From positions 1 through 16,214 of the forward strand of contig UQWK01000049.1 of NCBI GenBank assembly GCA_900544725.1: a DNA stretch of 16,214 nucleotides, in the 5' to 3' direction. Below, piece by piece: positions 1-6,503 of this stretch (position 1 is the stretch's first letter; each line of letters opens with the position of its first letter). The DNA comes from an uncultured Collinsella sp. (GTDB lineage Bacteria; Actinomycetota; Coriobacteriia; Coriobacteriales; Coriobacteriaceae). The notes below the pieces were generated by a model. That model ran no database searches. It was not told the DNA's origin and worked only from the letters and a program-made list of their open reading frames with translations. Position numbers and translations under genes: made by a program.

Positions 1-419
1 CCGACGAGCTCGTCGCCCAGATCCAGAAGGGTGAGATCAACTTCGACGCCGCTATCGCTACGCCGAACATGATGGCCAAGGTTGGCCGCATCGGTAAGAT
101 CCTTGGTCCCCGTGGCCTCATGCCGAACCCCAAGCTCGGCACCGTGACCATGGACGTCGCCAAGATGGTCTCCGAGCTCAAGGCCGGCCGCGTTGAGTAT
201 CGCGCCGACCGCTACGGCATCTGCCACGTGCCCCTGGGCAAGAAGTCCTTCTCTGAGCAGCAGCTCGTCGAGAACTACGCTGCCCTGTACACCGAGATCC
301 TGCGCGTCAAGCCCTCTTCTGCTAAGGGTAAGTACGTCAAGTCCATCTCCGTGTCTTCCACCATGGGCCCTGGCGTCAAGGTCGATCCCGCTGTCCAGCG
401 CGACTTCCTGGCTGAGTAA
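1..419 (+). CDS. rplA: 50S ribosomal protein L1, C-terminal part (5' truncated by window edge)
   Basis: Ribosomal protein L1 forms the L1 stalk at the ribosomal E site and, in many bacteria, represses its own operon by binding mRNA. The frame is open from the left edge (first complete codon at position 3) to a TAA at 417-419, giving 138 visible residues of a protein usually about 230 long, so the N-terminal part is missing. The segment translated from 81-170 contains the family signature, with VGRIGKILGPRGLMPNP followed by GTVT. The C-terminal region with GKKSF and SSTMGPGVKVD also fits L1. rplK would be expected upstream, outside the window. A strong hairpin terminator follows 37 bases after the stop, so the transcript appears to end here and rplJ-rplL are not directly downstream. 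Confidence 0.97.
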   Translation, partial: DELVAQIQKGEINFDAAIATPNMMAKVGRIGKILGPRGLMPNPKLGTVTMDVAKMVSELKAGRVEYRADRYGICHVPLGKKSFSEQQLVENYAALYTEILRVKPSSAKGKYVKSISVSSTMGPGVKVDPAVQRDFLAE

Positions 420-455
420 CTTTTAGTTACTGCCTGAGCAAAGCAAGCATTGCTA

Positions 456-494
456 AAGAAACCCGGTTCTGCCTCGTGCAGGACCGGGTTTCTT
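456..494 (+). terminator. Hairpin terminator after rplA
   Basis: A 17-bp inverted repeat (456-472 with 478-494) has only one G-T wobble and a 5-base loop. The arms begin AAGAAACCCGG and end CCGGGTTTCTT, so the A-rich and T-rich ends flank a GC core. This is typical of a factor-independent terminator. It lies between rplA and the oppositely oriented phosphoesterase gene and could act in both directions. A small AGCAA/TTGCT hairpin (442-454) sits just before it. Confidence 0.85.
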
Positions 495-507
495 GCTACC
501 TCGGACC

Positions 508-547
508 AAAACCACCACAACGGGGACAGGCACCTTTGTGGTGGTTT
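508..547. repeat. CCTGTCCC-loop hairpin element, copy 1
   Basis: AAACCACCACAA at 509-520 pairs perfectly with TTGTGGTGGTTT at 536-547 around a 15-base loop. Read on the minus strand, the loop contains GTGCCTGTCCCC. Three further hairpins in this window share that loop core but have different, still complementary stems. This copy lies between the convergent rplA and phosphoesterase genes and is inverted relative to the other three. It could serve as a bidirectional terminator or be a REP-like dispersed repeat. The function is inferred; the structure is directly visible. Confidence 0.75.
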
Positions 548-590
548 GGGCACTTTGGCGTCAATGTTACGGTATCGCAGCGAGCCGGTT

Positions 591-676
591 CCAAGTGCCC
601 CAGGTCGTCCCGAAAGAGGAGCGACGCGTACTTTGGTACGCGAGCGACGGCTTGAGGGGCGAGATGGGGTGCTTGG
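591..676. other. 86-nt nested palindrome (possible structured RNA or repeat element)
   Basis: Three stems nest around one centre. The outer stem is 591-602 with 665-676 (12 pairs, two of them G-T). The middle stem is 605-611 with 656-662 (7 pairs, one G-T). The inner stem is CGCGTAC at 625-631 with GTACGCG at 636-642, closed by a TTTG tetraloop. Internal loops are symmetrical (2x2 and 13x13), and the larger one still allows AAG/CTT pairing at 614-616/651-653. No convincing ORF covers it. It begins 30 bases past the stop codon of the minus-strand phosphoesterase gene (707), so it would form the 3' end of that transcript. A competing GGGCACTT (548-555)/AAGTGCCC (593-600) pairing is also possible. 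I do not recognise the element. Confidence 0.6.
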
Positions 677-706
677 GGCCGGCGCAGCGTCAAGCCTTAA
701 AGGTGG

Positions 707-1417
707 TTACCAGGGTGTTCTGGCGCTAGAGGACTCGATGGCCTCGTGGCGCTTGAGCTCGCGGCGCATGGTTTGCGAATTGAGCCAGGCTGCCTGCCAG
801 CCACGGATAGGGTAGTGCGCTTCGTCAAGTTCAAACTGCGTATAGCCGCAGGCATTGATGATCGTTGTCCCGCATGCATGCTGACGCTCACGTTGAAAGT
901 CGCGACCATAGCATTGGTGCACATGCCCGTGCACCATATAGTCGGGATTCCAGGTCTCGAGCGCTGTGTTAAAGCATTCGAATCCTCGATGTGGCAGATC
1001 ATCCAGATCGCCCACACCGGCGGCGGGTGCATGGGTGAGCAAGATGTCGCAGCCGCCGACCATCCTGATTTTACGCGACAGCTTGCGCACGCGCTTGGCC
1101 ATCTCGCGCTCGCTATACATGTTGGCACCGTCTCGATAGCGCATGGAGCCGCCAAGCCCCGCAATGCGGACGCCGCGATACACGTACACGTTGTCTTCGA
1201 CGCAGATGCATCCACCCGGTGCATGACGTGCATAGCGGTCATCGTGGTTGCCGCGCACGTAGATGAGCGGCTTGTTGATGACGGTGACCAAAAACTCAAG
1301 ATAGTCCGGGTCCAGATCGCCAGCTGACAAAATCAGGTCAACACCTTCAAAGCGTTCCTTGTGAAAGCATTCCCAAAGGCATCGTTCTTCGGTATCGGCT
1401 ACGGCAAGGATTTTCAT
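707..1417 (-). CDS. Metallophosphoesterase (calcineurin-like)
   Basis: This 236-residue protein belongs to the two-metal calcineurin-like phosphoesterases; the substrate cannot be told from sequence. Visible metal-ligand motifs, in order, are GDLD (33-36), GNHD (56-59), THAP (128-131) and HGHVH (163-167), all at the expected spacing. The first motif, normally D-x-H, reads D8-T-E10, so a glutamate replaces the histidine. There is no signal peptide, so the protein is probably cytoplasmic. Its ATG (1415-1417) overlaps the TGA of the upstream ParB-like/BMP gene in an ATGA arrangement, which implies translational coupling and a shared function. Its stop lies just before the palindromic 508-676 region. 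Confidence is high for the family and low for the role. Confidence 0.93.
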   Translation of the reverse strand: MKILAVADTEERCLWECFHKERFEGVDLILSAGDLDPDYLEFLVTVINKPLIYVRGNHDDRYARHAPGGCICVEDNVYVYRGVRIAGLGGSMRYRDGANMYSEREMAKRVRKLSRKIRMVGGCDILLTHAPAAGVGDLDDLPHRGFECFNTALETWNPDYMVHGHVHQCYGRDFQRERQHACGTTIINACGYTQFELDEAHYPIRGWQAAWLNSQTMRRELKRHEAIESSSARTPW

Positions 1418-3330
1418 AGGGCGCGGACCTTCGGCTCATCGTCGGGTTGTGGAATGGTGCCCACCACGTTGTCGGCCAGCCAGTTCATCTCGACGATTTG
1501 CGTGCTCGGCAACGGGGGAAAGCCCTCGATCTGCACCACGCCGTCTTGGCTATGGAGCTCGCCGCCAAATGGATTGATGGAGCCCTCGACGATGCCATTG
1601 CGGAGCAGCTGAACAAGCTTGCGCGTTTGATAGGGCAGACCCGGGGCGTAGCGAATGTCGATAACGCCCGAGCTCATGCCATACCAGTAGTTGACGGCGC
1701 GAACCTGGCTGTCGTCACTGGTCTCATCCCAGGTTCCATGCAGCAGGCTTCGCACGATAAGCTCGTAGTATCGACCCCAGTTCCATACCGGCATGGCGAT
1801 GCCGATGACCTTGCCATCGACCAGGCGGTGAAGTCCGTAGGCCGTGGGGTCTTCGAGCGACTTTGACATGTCGGCGCCGGTCATGACGCTCACACCTTCG
1901 CGGCACATAGCCTCGGCAAGGCCTCCAGCGGGTACATCGCCCCAAGTGAGGATTACCTGCGCGCGAGGGTCGAGCAGTGAGGCGCCGATGGCAAAGGCAT
2001 TGATCTCGCTAAGTGCGCCCGACGCAAAGACCGACGCATGATAACCGATGCGGTGGTTGTCCGCCATGCTGGCGGCAAGGGCGCCCAGGAGGAACTTGGC
2101 CTCGTACATCTTTCCAAAATACGAGCGTACGCTTTGGTGTGGAAGGCCGATAGAGCAGTTGAGGAACCGAACCCGGGGATACTCAACGGCAGCCCTGAGC
2201 GTGTATTCCATCAGGCGGTGCGAGGTCGAGAAGATGACGTTTGCTCCATGTTTGACAGCCGTTTCCACGGCGGCGTAGAACACGTCCGGATCGTGGCAGT
2301 CCTCGAATGCCTCGGTGCGCACGATGCCGTCAAAGTGCTCGTCGAGATACTGGCGCCCTTGGTCGTGCAGGCTGTCCCAGCTCGACGTGGCGCAGGGGAA
2401 TTCATGGATAAAGGCGATGCGCAGGGGGTTGGCCGCCGAATAGACGGTCTTGCCCATAAAGAAGTTGAGCACGCCGGAGGTGGACTTGGCGGGCGCTATA
2501 TCCTCATCGACGCTCGGCGCTTCGACAAGATCGACCTTGTCCTCGTCATTTTTGCCGGCAATGACCAGCTCGCGCCAAATCTTGCACAGGCGGTTTACGA
2601 CGATATCCGTCGGCGTATCCAGCAGGCGGTCCTGGTTGTACACATTGAGGTAGACGAGCATGGCGTCGGCGGGCGTAATGTCCAGGTGGTTGCCGCCCGC
2701 GCGAAGGTAGGCGCGCTTAAAGAGCAGGAAGGTGTGGCGCAGGTAATCGACCTTTTTCTGTGGCCACTTTTCGATAAGGTCCTGACCGAGCATCTTGGCG
2801 AGCGTCTCGTAGCCTCCCTCGCGGGAGAACTCGATCTCGTATAGGGGGCAGACGCGCCAAAACGCGCAGAACTCGCCGTACAGGCGACTTTCGACGGAAT
2901 CCCATTTTCCGGGGTAGAGGCGGGTGACCTTGGCCGAAACCGTCGGGGCGTCCAGGAATTTGAGGACGCTGACGCGCTTGTTGCCCTCCTGGACGTAGAA
3001 CCGATGCATGAACTCGGTGACGATGATGGGGTCGCGATAGCCCTCGGTCACCTGGATGTCGTAGAGGTTGGACCACTTGCGGGCGAACTCGGTGCTAAAT
3101 GGCAACAGGGGCATAAAATTGCATGAAAAGGCAGACTGACGGCCTTTGGTGACCGTGCCGACGACCATTTCGAGCGGAATGTCCCTCAGGCCGACGCTCT
3201 CTCGCTGACCTAAGGGGAGCTGGGCAACGAGGCTGTCGAGGTCCGTAAGGTACGGGTGCTCGCTTTGGCTGATGGCTCGACGGCGTCCCTGTTCGCCGCG
3301 CTTGCGTGCTTGACGATAGGCCTCTTCCAT
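1414..3330 (-). CDS. ParB-like domain fused to BMP-family (PnrA/Med-like) ligand-binding domain, no signal peptide
   Basis: This 638-residue protein has two recognisable parts. Residues about 46-135 resemble a ParB/Srx-type nuclease-like fold, with RDPIIVTEFMHRFYVQEGNK followed by RVSVLKFL; GNKR (116-119) sits where ParB proteins carry GERR/GHRR. Residues about 302-595 resemble the BMP family of nucleoside-binding proteins, with SYFGKMYEAKFLLGALAA (403-420) and VWNWGRYYELIVRSLLHGTW (515-534). BMP proteins are normally exported lipoproteins, but here there is no signal peptide or lipobox and the basic N-terminus is followed by soluble sequence. This suggests a cytoplasmic ligand sensor. The middle (about 136-300) is helical and unassigned. 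The start is supported by GGGAG eight bases upstream of ATG. It overlaps the phosphoesterase gene by 4 bases. Similar fusions occur in Clostridia, from family knowledge. Databases may simply call it a BMP-family ABC transporter substrate-binding protein. Confidence 0.85.
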   Translation of the reverse strand: MEEAYRQARKRGEQGRRRAISQSEHPYLTDLDSLVAQLPLGQRESVGLRDIPLEMVVGTVTKGRQSAFSCNFMPLLPFSTEFARKWSNLYDIQVTEGYRDPIIVTEFMHRFYVQEGNKRVSVLKFLDAPTVSAKVTRLYPGKWDSVESRLYGEFCAFWRVCPLYEIEFSREGGYETLAKMLGQDLIEKWPQKKVDYLRHTFLLFKRAYLRAGGNHLDITPADAMLVYLNVYNQDRLLDTPTDIVVNRLCKIWRELVIAGKNDEDKVDLVEAPSVDEDIAPAKSTSGVLNFFMGKTVYSAANPLRIAFIHEFPCATSSWDSLHDQGRQYLDEHFDGIVRTEAFEDCHDPDVFYAAVETAVKHGANVIFSTSHRLMEYTLRAAVEYPRVRFLNCSIGLPHQSVRSYFGKMYEAKFLLGALAASMADNHRIGYHASVFASGALSEINAFAIGASLLDPRAQVILTWGDVPAGGLAEAMCREGVSVMTGADMSKSLEDPTAYGLHRLVDGKVIGIAMPVWNWGRYYELIVRSLLHGTWDETSDDSQVRAVNYWYGMSSGVIDIRYAPGLPYQTRKLVQLLRNGIVEGSINPFGGELHSQDGVVQIEGFPPLPSTQIVEMNWLADNVVGTIPQPDDEPKVRAL

Positions 3331-3385
3331 GGTGTCTACTCCCTTAGTCGTTTAAACAACGATATGAACCATGGTACCACGATGC

Positions 3386-3426
3386 GAAAGCCCCACAAAG
3401 GCACCTGTCCCCTTTGTGGTGGTTTT
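3386..3426. repeat. CCTGTCCC-loop hairpin element, copy 2
   Basis: The arms 3386-3401 and 3411-3426 pair at 13 of 16 positions, including a perfect CCACAAAGG/CCTTTGTGG core, around the loop CACCTGTCC. The right arm provides two bases of the stop codon of the minus-strand MscS gene (TAA at 3427-3425). The element fills most of the 94-base gap between MscS and the downstream ParB-like/BMP gene, so it may terminate or attenuate between them. The T-run after the hairpin on the minus strand is short (CTTTC), so termination is plausible but not certain. Confidence 0.75.
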
Positions 3427-4192
3427 AGGCGATGATGGGGGCAATGGCGCGGATGCAGGCGTCGGCTGCCGTGAAAGTGGTGCTGTCGTCGCTGACGATA
3501 AAGATGATCTTGCCCTTGATGCCAAAGTCACCGATCTCGCTAAAGAGCACGTAGGGCTCCTTGTCAAAGCCCGAGATGGGAAGCACGGCGGCCTTGGTGG
3601 CGTCGGTGAGCTCATCTGCCAGCGCGTCCAGTGAAGTCCACTTGGACGTGTCCTTTACGGCAACGGGCACGGCAACGCGCCCAAAGGGCATGAGGTGCAC
3701 GAGCGTGTTCTTGGAAATGTTGGAGTTGGGGACGATGATGGTCTGCCCGCAGGCATCTTCGATGGTCGTATGGCGCCAGGTGATATCTTGGACCACGCCC
3801 GACACGCCGCCGACCTCGATATTGTCGCCGGGTTTGATAATGCCCATAAACGTCACCTGCATGCCGCCGATGAGGTTTGAAAGCGTGTCCTGAAAGCCGA
3901 GTGAGATGGCGATGCCGCCGACGCCAAGAGCGGCGACGAGAGCGTTTGCGTTAATGCCAAAGCAGTTGTCGAGGATAAAGCTGCCTCCGATCATCCAGAT
4001 GACAGCGCGCGCGATGTTGATGAAGATGCTTGATGAAGGGAGTGGGTTATCGTCGCGGTTGAGCAGGTGGTACAGGGTCTTGGACGCGACCTTGGCGGCA
4101 ACGGCGGTGCCGATGGCCAAGATACCTGCCCAGATGATGTTGTGGACCCATCGTTGTGCAAAGAAATGAAGAATTGGCTCAAACAATTCCAT
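3425..4192 (-). CDS. MscS-family small-conductance mechanosensitive channel
   Basis: MscS channels open on membrane tension and release solutes during hypo-osmotic shock. The protein is 255 residues from the chosen start, close to the short MscS type. Membrane segments lie at about 17-35 and 57-75. They are followed by the pore-lining TM3 at about 82-113, rich in small residues (ALVAALGVGGIAISLGFQD). The beta domain follows with PGDNIEV (121-127) and IIVPNSNI (152-159), both characteristic of the family. An in-frame ATG exists at 4210, but AGGAGG lies immediately after it and nine bases before the ATG at 4192, so 4192 is preferred. The stop codon overlaps hairpin copy 2. The gene sits just after the nucleotidase terminator and probably has its own promoter, though none stands out. 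Confidence 0.93.
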   Translation of the reverse strand: MELFEPILHFFAQRWVHNIIWAGILAIGTAVAAKVASKTLYHLLNRDDNPLPSSSIFINIARAVIWMIGGSFILDNCFGINANALVAALGVGGIAISLGFQDTLSNLIGGMQVTFMGIIKPGDNIEVGGVSGVVQDITWRHTTIEDACGQTIIVPNSNISKNTLVHLMPFGRVAVPVAVKDTSKWTSLDALADELTDATKAAVLPISGFDKEPYVLFSEIGDFGIKGKIIFIVSDDSTTFTAADACIRAIAPIIA

Positions 4193-4235
4193 GTAGGGAA
4201 ACCTCCTCATGATCGTTCAACCATGATACCCAACA

Positions 4236-4269
4236 AGAAGCCCGTCCGATCAAATTCGGACGGGCTTCT
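4236..4269 (-). terminator. Terminator after the 5'-nucleotidase gene
   Basis: AGAAGCCCGTCCGA (4236-4249) pairs perfectly over 14 bp with TCGGACGGGCTTCT (4256-4269) around a 6-base loop. On the minus strand it follows the nucleotidase stop by about 54 bases and is trailed by a weak T-rich stretch (TTCTTGTTG). It also separates that gene from the MscS gene. A two-way function is possible. Confidence 0.75.
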
Positions 4270-4322
4270 GTGCTTGATATGAGGCTCGGCGCTGTACGGG
4301 CTCCAAGATTTAGCGGCATACC

Positions 4323-6344
4323 TTAGTGGCGGCGCTTCCAGATGATACCGAGGATGACCATGACGATGCCGCCAATGAGGCATGCGCCGACCACGGCCAG
4401 CGTGCGGTCTCCCGTTGCGGCAAGCTTGCCGGTCGTCTTCTTGGTGGTGACCTTCGTGGTCGTCGTGCGGGGCTTAGGCGAGGGCTTAGGCGTCGGGGCC
4501 GGTGTGGGCGTGGGGTCCACGGCAGCGGAGCCAAAGCTGATGGTGCCCGCGAGCGAGGCCATCTTGCTCTCCCAGCCATTCTGACCAATCAGTGCCCTCA
4601 GCGCCGCCTCGCACGTGCCCCATTCGGTGTGCTTAGTGGCGTTTGCAAAGGTGGGGAAGTCGGTCGTGTTGGTAATGATGTAGTTGTTGGTGGCGACGGT
4701 ATAGGTCTTGGCGGGGTCGAGCGTGCTGCCGTCCTTACTGAGTGCGGCGCTCACGATGCGCTTGCCTTCGGGCTGCGTCCAATCAATCGTCACGTTAATG
4801 CCGCCGAAGGAAAGGACGCTGCCGGAGTCGTCGCGCCACTTGTACTTGTCTTGCGCCTCCTGCTCGGTGTGGCCGGCTGCCACATAGGCTTGCTGAAGCT
4901 CGTAGCTGTCGTTGCAATCGTCGCTGATCTGTAACGAGTGCTCGAGCGCTGCCAGGAAGTCCGCACCGGTCATGGTCCAGGTCTCGACGGTGTTGCCATA
5001 GGGCGAGATGGCGATGACGTTGCCGGCGGTCACGTTGCCCGCCGCGATGCCGCCGCGGATGCCGCCCGCGTTTTCGATAGCGAGGTCCGCGCCCGTCAAA
5101 TTAAGATAGGAACCGCAGATCACATGTCCGATGGTCTGGGCTTTAGTGGTGTCGCCTGCTTCGCTGGGGCGGAAATCGGTAGTGCGTACCATCTCCCAGC
5201 CATGTGTGCCCGCGGCGTCCTCGCCATAGAAATAGTTGACGGTGGATGTGCCGAGCACCTTGTTCGATTCGATTTCAAAGGCGTCGTCGAGCGGCTTGAT
5301 TTTGTTGTTGCGGACCTCATCAAGAATGTTCTGGTTGTTAGGGTCTGCCAAAAGGTCGTCGACGTCCTTGGCGGCGTAGAGCGTCTCGGCGCTGCCGCCT
5401 GCGGAGACCGTCACTATGTCGTCGTTGGTGGTTTCGGTACCCTTGGTGTCGTACTCATAGGGAATGGAAAGCAGGCCAACCTCGCCAAAGGCGCTGCCCG
5501 CCTCGATGACGCGGACCGGCTTGCCATCGGCCCCCGTCACGTTCTCGTCTAAGTTGATGTGCTCGTGGCCCGCGACCAGAGCATTGACGCCATTGAGCTG
5601 TGTGGCAAAGGTCTTGGCATTGAGCGTGTGCGCGATGCAGACGATAACGTTGCAGCCCTCTGTCTCACGCAGTCGCTTGGCCTCGGCATTGATGGCATTC
5701 GCCGCACCCGAGAACGATGTGCCCACGACCAGGTCCGCGCGCAGCGAGGAGCCCAGCGACTCATCCATGGCTCCGACGACGCCGACCTTAATCTTGTAGT
5801 TAAACGTGGAACTGTCCTCGCCGTCCTTCCAAGCGCGGTTGAGCGTCTTGGTGATGCTCGAGCTCCATACGCCGTTCGAGGACGTTGCGTTCGCGCAAAG
5901 CATGGCGAAAGGCGTGCTGGTGGCACCATTGCCGGCCATCGTGCGAAGATTGTCCGCGCCGTAGCTCCAGTCATGGTTGCCCGGTGTGGTCGCGTCGTAG
6001 CCGTTTGCGTAGAAGGTGTTCATGAGTTTGGCGATGCTCTTGCCCTCGCTCATGGTGGCAAAGGACTGCCCGTGGAAGGTGTCGCCCGCATCGAGCAGAA
6101 AGTCGGGGGCGTTGTTTTGGGCGCTATAGAGAACCGCCAGTCCGTCAAAGCCAATGGTGCCCGTGCCCTTGCTAGCGTTGTAGCTGTACTTGTAGCTGCC
6201 GTGGATGTCATTGGTGTGCATCACGGTAACGGCGCCGTCGATAACTTGAGAAGGGACGGCCGCCACGGCGCAGGCGGGGGCACCGGTGAGCGCACCGGCG
6301 AGAAGTGCGGCGGTTAAGGCAAGACGGGGGAGGAGTCTTCTCAT
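4323..6344 (-). CDS. Secreted, wall-anchored 5'-nucleotidase / 2',3'-cyclic phosphodiesterase family protein
   Basis: This 673-residue surface enzyme probably hydrolyses extracellular nucleotides to nucleosides and phosphate. A signal peptide occupies about 1-29 (MRRLLPRLAL, a hydrophobic core, then ACA-VAA). The metallophosphatase domain carries NDIHG (45-49), DAGD (85-88), GNHD (122-125), IAHT (237-240) and AGHEH (258-262). The 5'-nucleotidase C-terminal domain (about 365-570) includes IENAGGIRGG (423-432) and SPYGNTVE (447-454), which form the substrate pocket in this family. A Pro/Thr/Lys-rich wall spacer (about 611-640) precedes LAATG (641-645), a hydrophobic helix and a KRRH tail. This is a sortase sorting signal with Ala in place of the Pro of LPxTG. 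AAGGAA upstream supports the ATG at 6344. The gene appears monocistronic, lying between hairpin copies 3/4 and the 4236-4269 terminator. Confidence 0.94.
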   Translation of the reverse strand: MRRLLPRLALTAALLAGALTGAPACAVAAVPSQVIDGAVTVMHTNDIHGSYKYSYNASKGTGTIGFDGLAVLYSAQNNAPDFLLDAGDTFHGQSFATMSEGKSIAKLMNTFYANGYDATTPGNHDWSYGADNLRTMAGNGATSTPFAMLCANATSSNGVWSSSITKTLNRAWKDGEDSSTFNYKIKVGVVGAMDESLGSSLRADLVVGTSFSGAANAINAEAKRLRETEGCNVIVCIAHTLNAKTFATQLNGVNALVAGHEHINLDENVTGADGKPVRVIEAGSAFGEVGLLSIPYEYDTKGTETTNDDIVTVSAGGSAETLYAAKDVDDLLADPNNQNILDEVRNNKIKPLDDAFEIESNKVLGTSTVNYFYGEDAAGTHGWEMVRTTDFRPSEAGDTTKAQTIGHVICGSYLNLTGADLAIENAGGIRGGIAAGNVTAGNVIAISPYGNTVETWTMTGADFLAALEHSLQISDDCNDSYELQQAYVAAGHTEQEAQDKYKWRDDSGSVLSFGGINVTIDWTQPEGKRIVSAALSKDGSTLDPAKTYTVATNNYIITNTTDFPTFANATKHTEWGTCEAALRALIGQNGWESKMASLAGTISFGSAAVDPTPTPAPTPKPSPKPRTTTTKVTTKKTTGKLAATGDRTLAVVGACLIGGIVMVILGIIWKRRH

Positions 6345-6407
6345 GGCAGTTTCCTTAGTTCTTGACCAGTGGTCCCTGCTGACGCTGGATTATCGACATA
6401 ATATGCG

Positions 6408-6447
6408 AAAACCGCCGCAAAGGTGCCTGTCCCTTTGCGGCGGTTTT
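6408..6447. repeat. CCTGTCCC-loop hairpin element, copy 3
   Basis: This is a perfect 16-bp inverted repeat, AAAACCGCCGCAAAGG (6408-6423) with its complement at 6432-6447, around the loop TGCCTGTC. Compared with copy 1, the stem has changed CCACCACAA to CCGCCGCAA and the opposite arm has changed to match. It lies between the nucleotidase start and the ABC ATPase stop. On the minus strand it would be read after hairpin copy 4 and before the nucleotidase gene. Confidence 0.8.
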
Positions 6448-6462
6448 GACGTTTGCGCAGAT

Positions 6463-6503
6463 AAAACCTGCCAAAATAAACCTGTCCCTTTTTGGCAGGT
6501 TTT
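6463..6503. repeat. CCTGTCCC-loop hairpin element, copy 4 (terminator-like, overlaps ATPase stop)
   Basis: AAAACCTGCCAAAA (6463-6476) pairs perfectly over 14 bp with its complement at 6490-6503; the 13-base loop contains ACCTGTCCC. On the minus strand the hairpin is followed by TTTTATCT after a GC-rich core, which fits a factor-independent terminator for the ABC importer operon. The arm starts within the ATPase stop codon (TAA, 6504-6502). Copy 3 follows after 15 bases, making a tandem pair. Confidence 0.8.

Noticed and set aside
508..547. CRISPR repeat or phage attachment site
   Set aside because: The related elements are palindromic, widely spaced, not separated by regular spacers, and have no cas or integrase genes nearby.
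420..706. tRNA or other classical RNA gene in the structured gap after rplA
   Set aside because: No cloverleaf, T-loop GTTCGA-type sequence or CCA end could be found; the palindromes are nested about a single centre instead.
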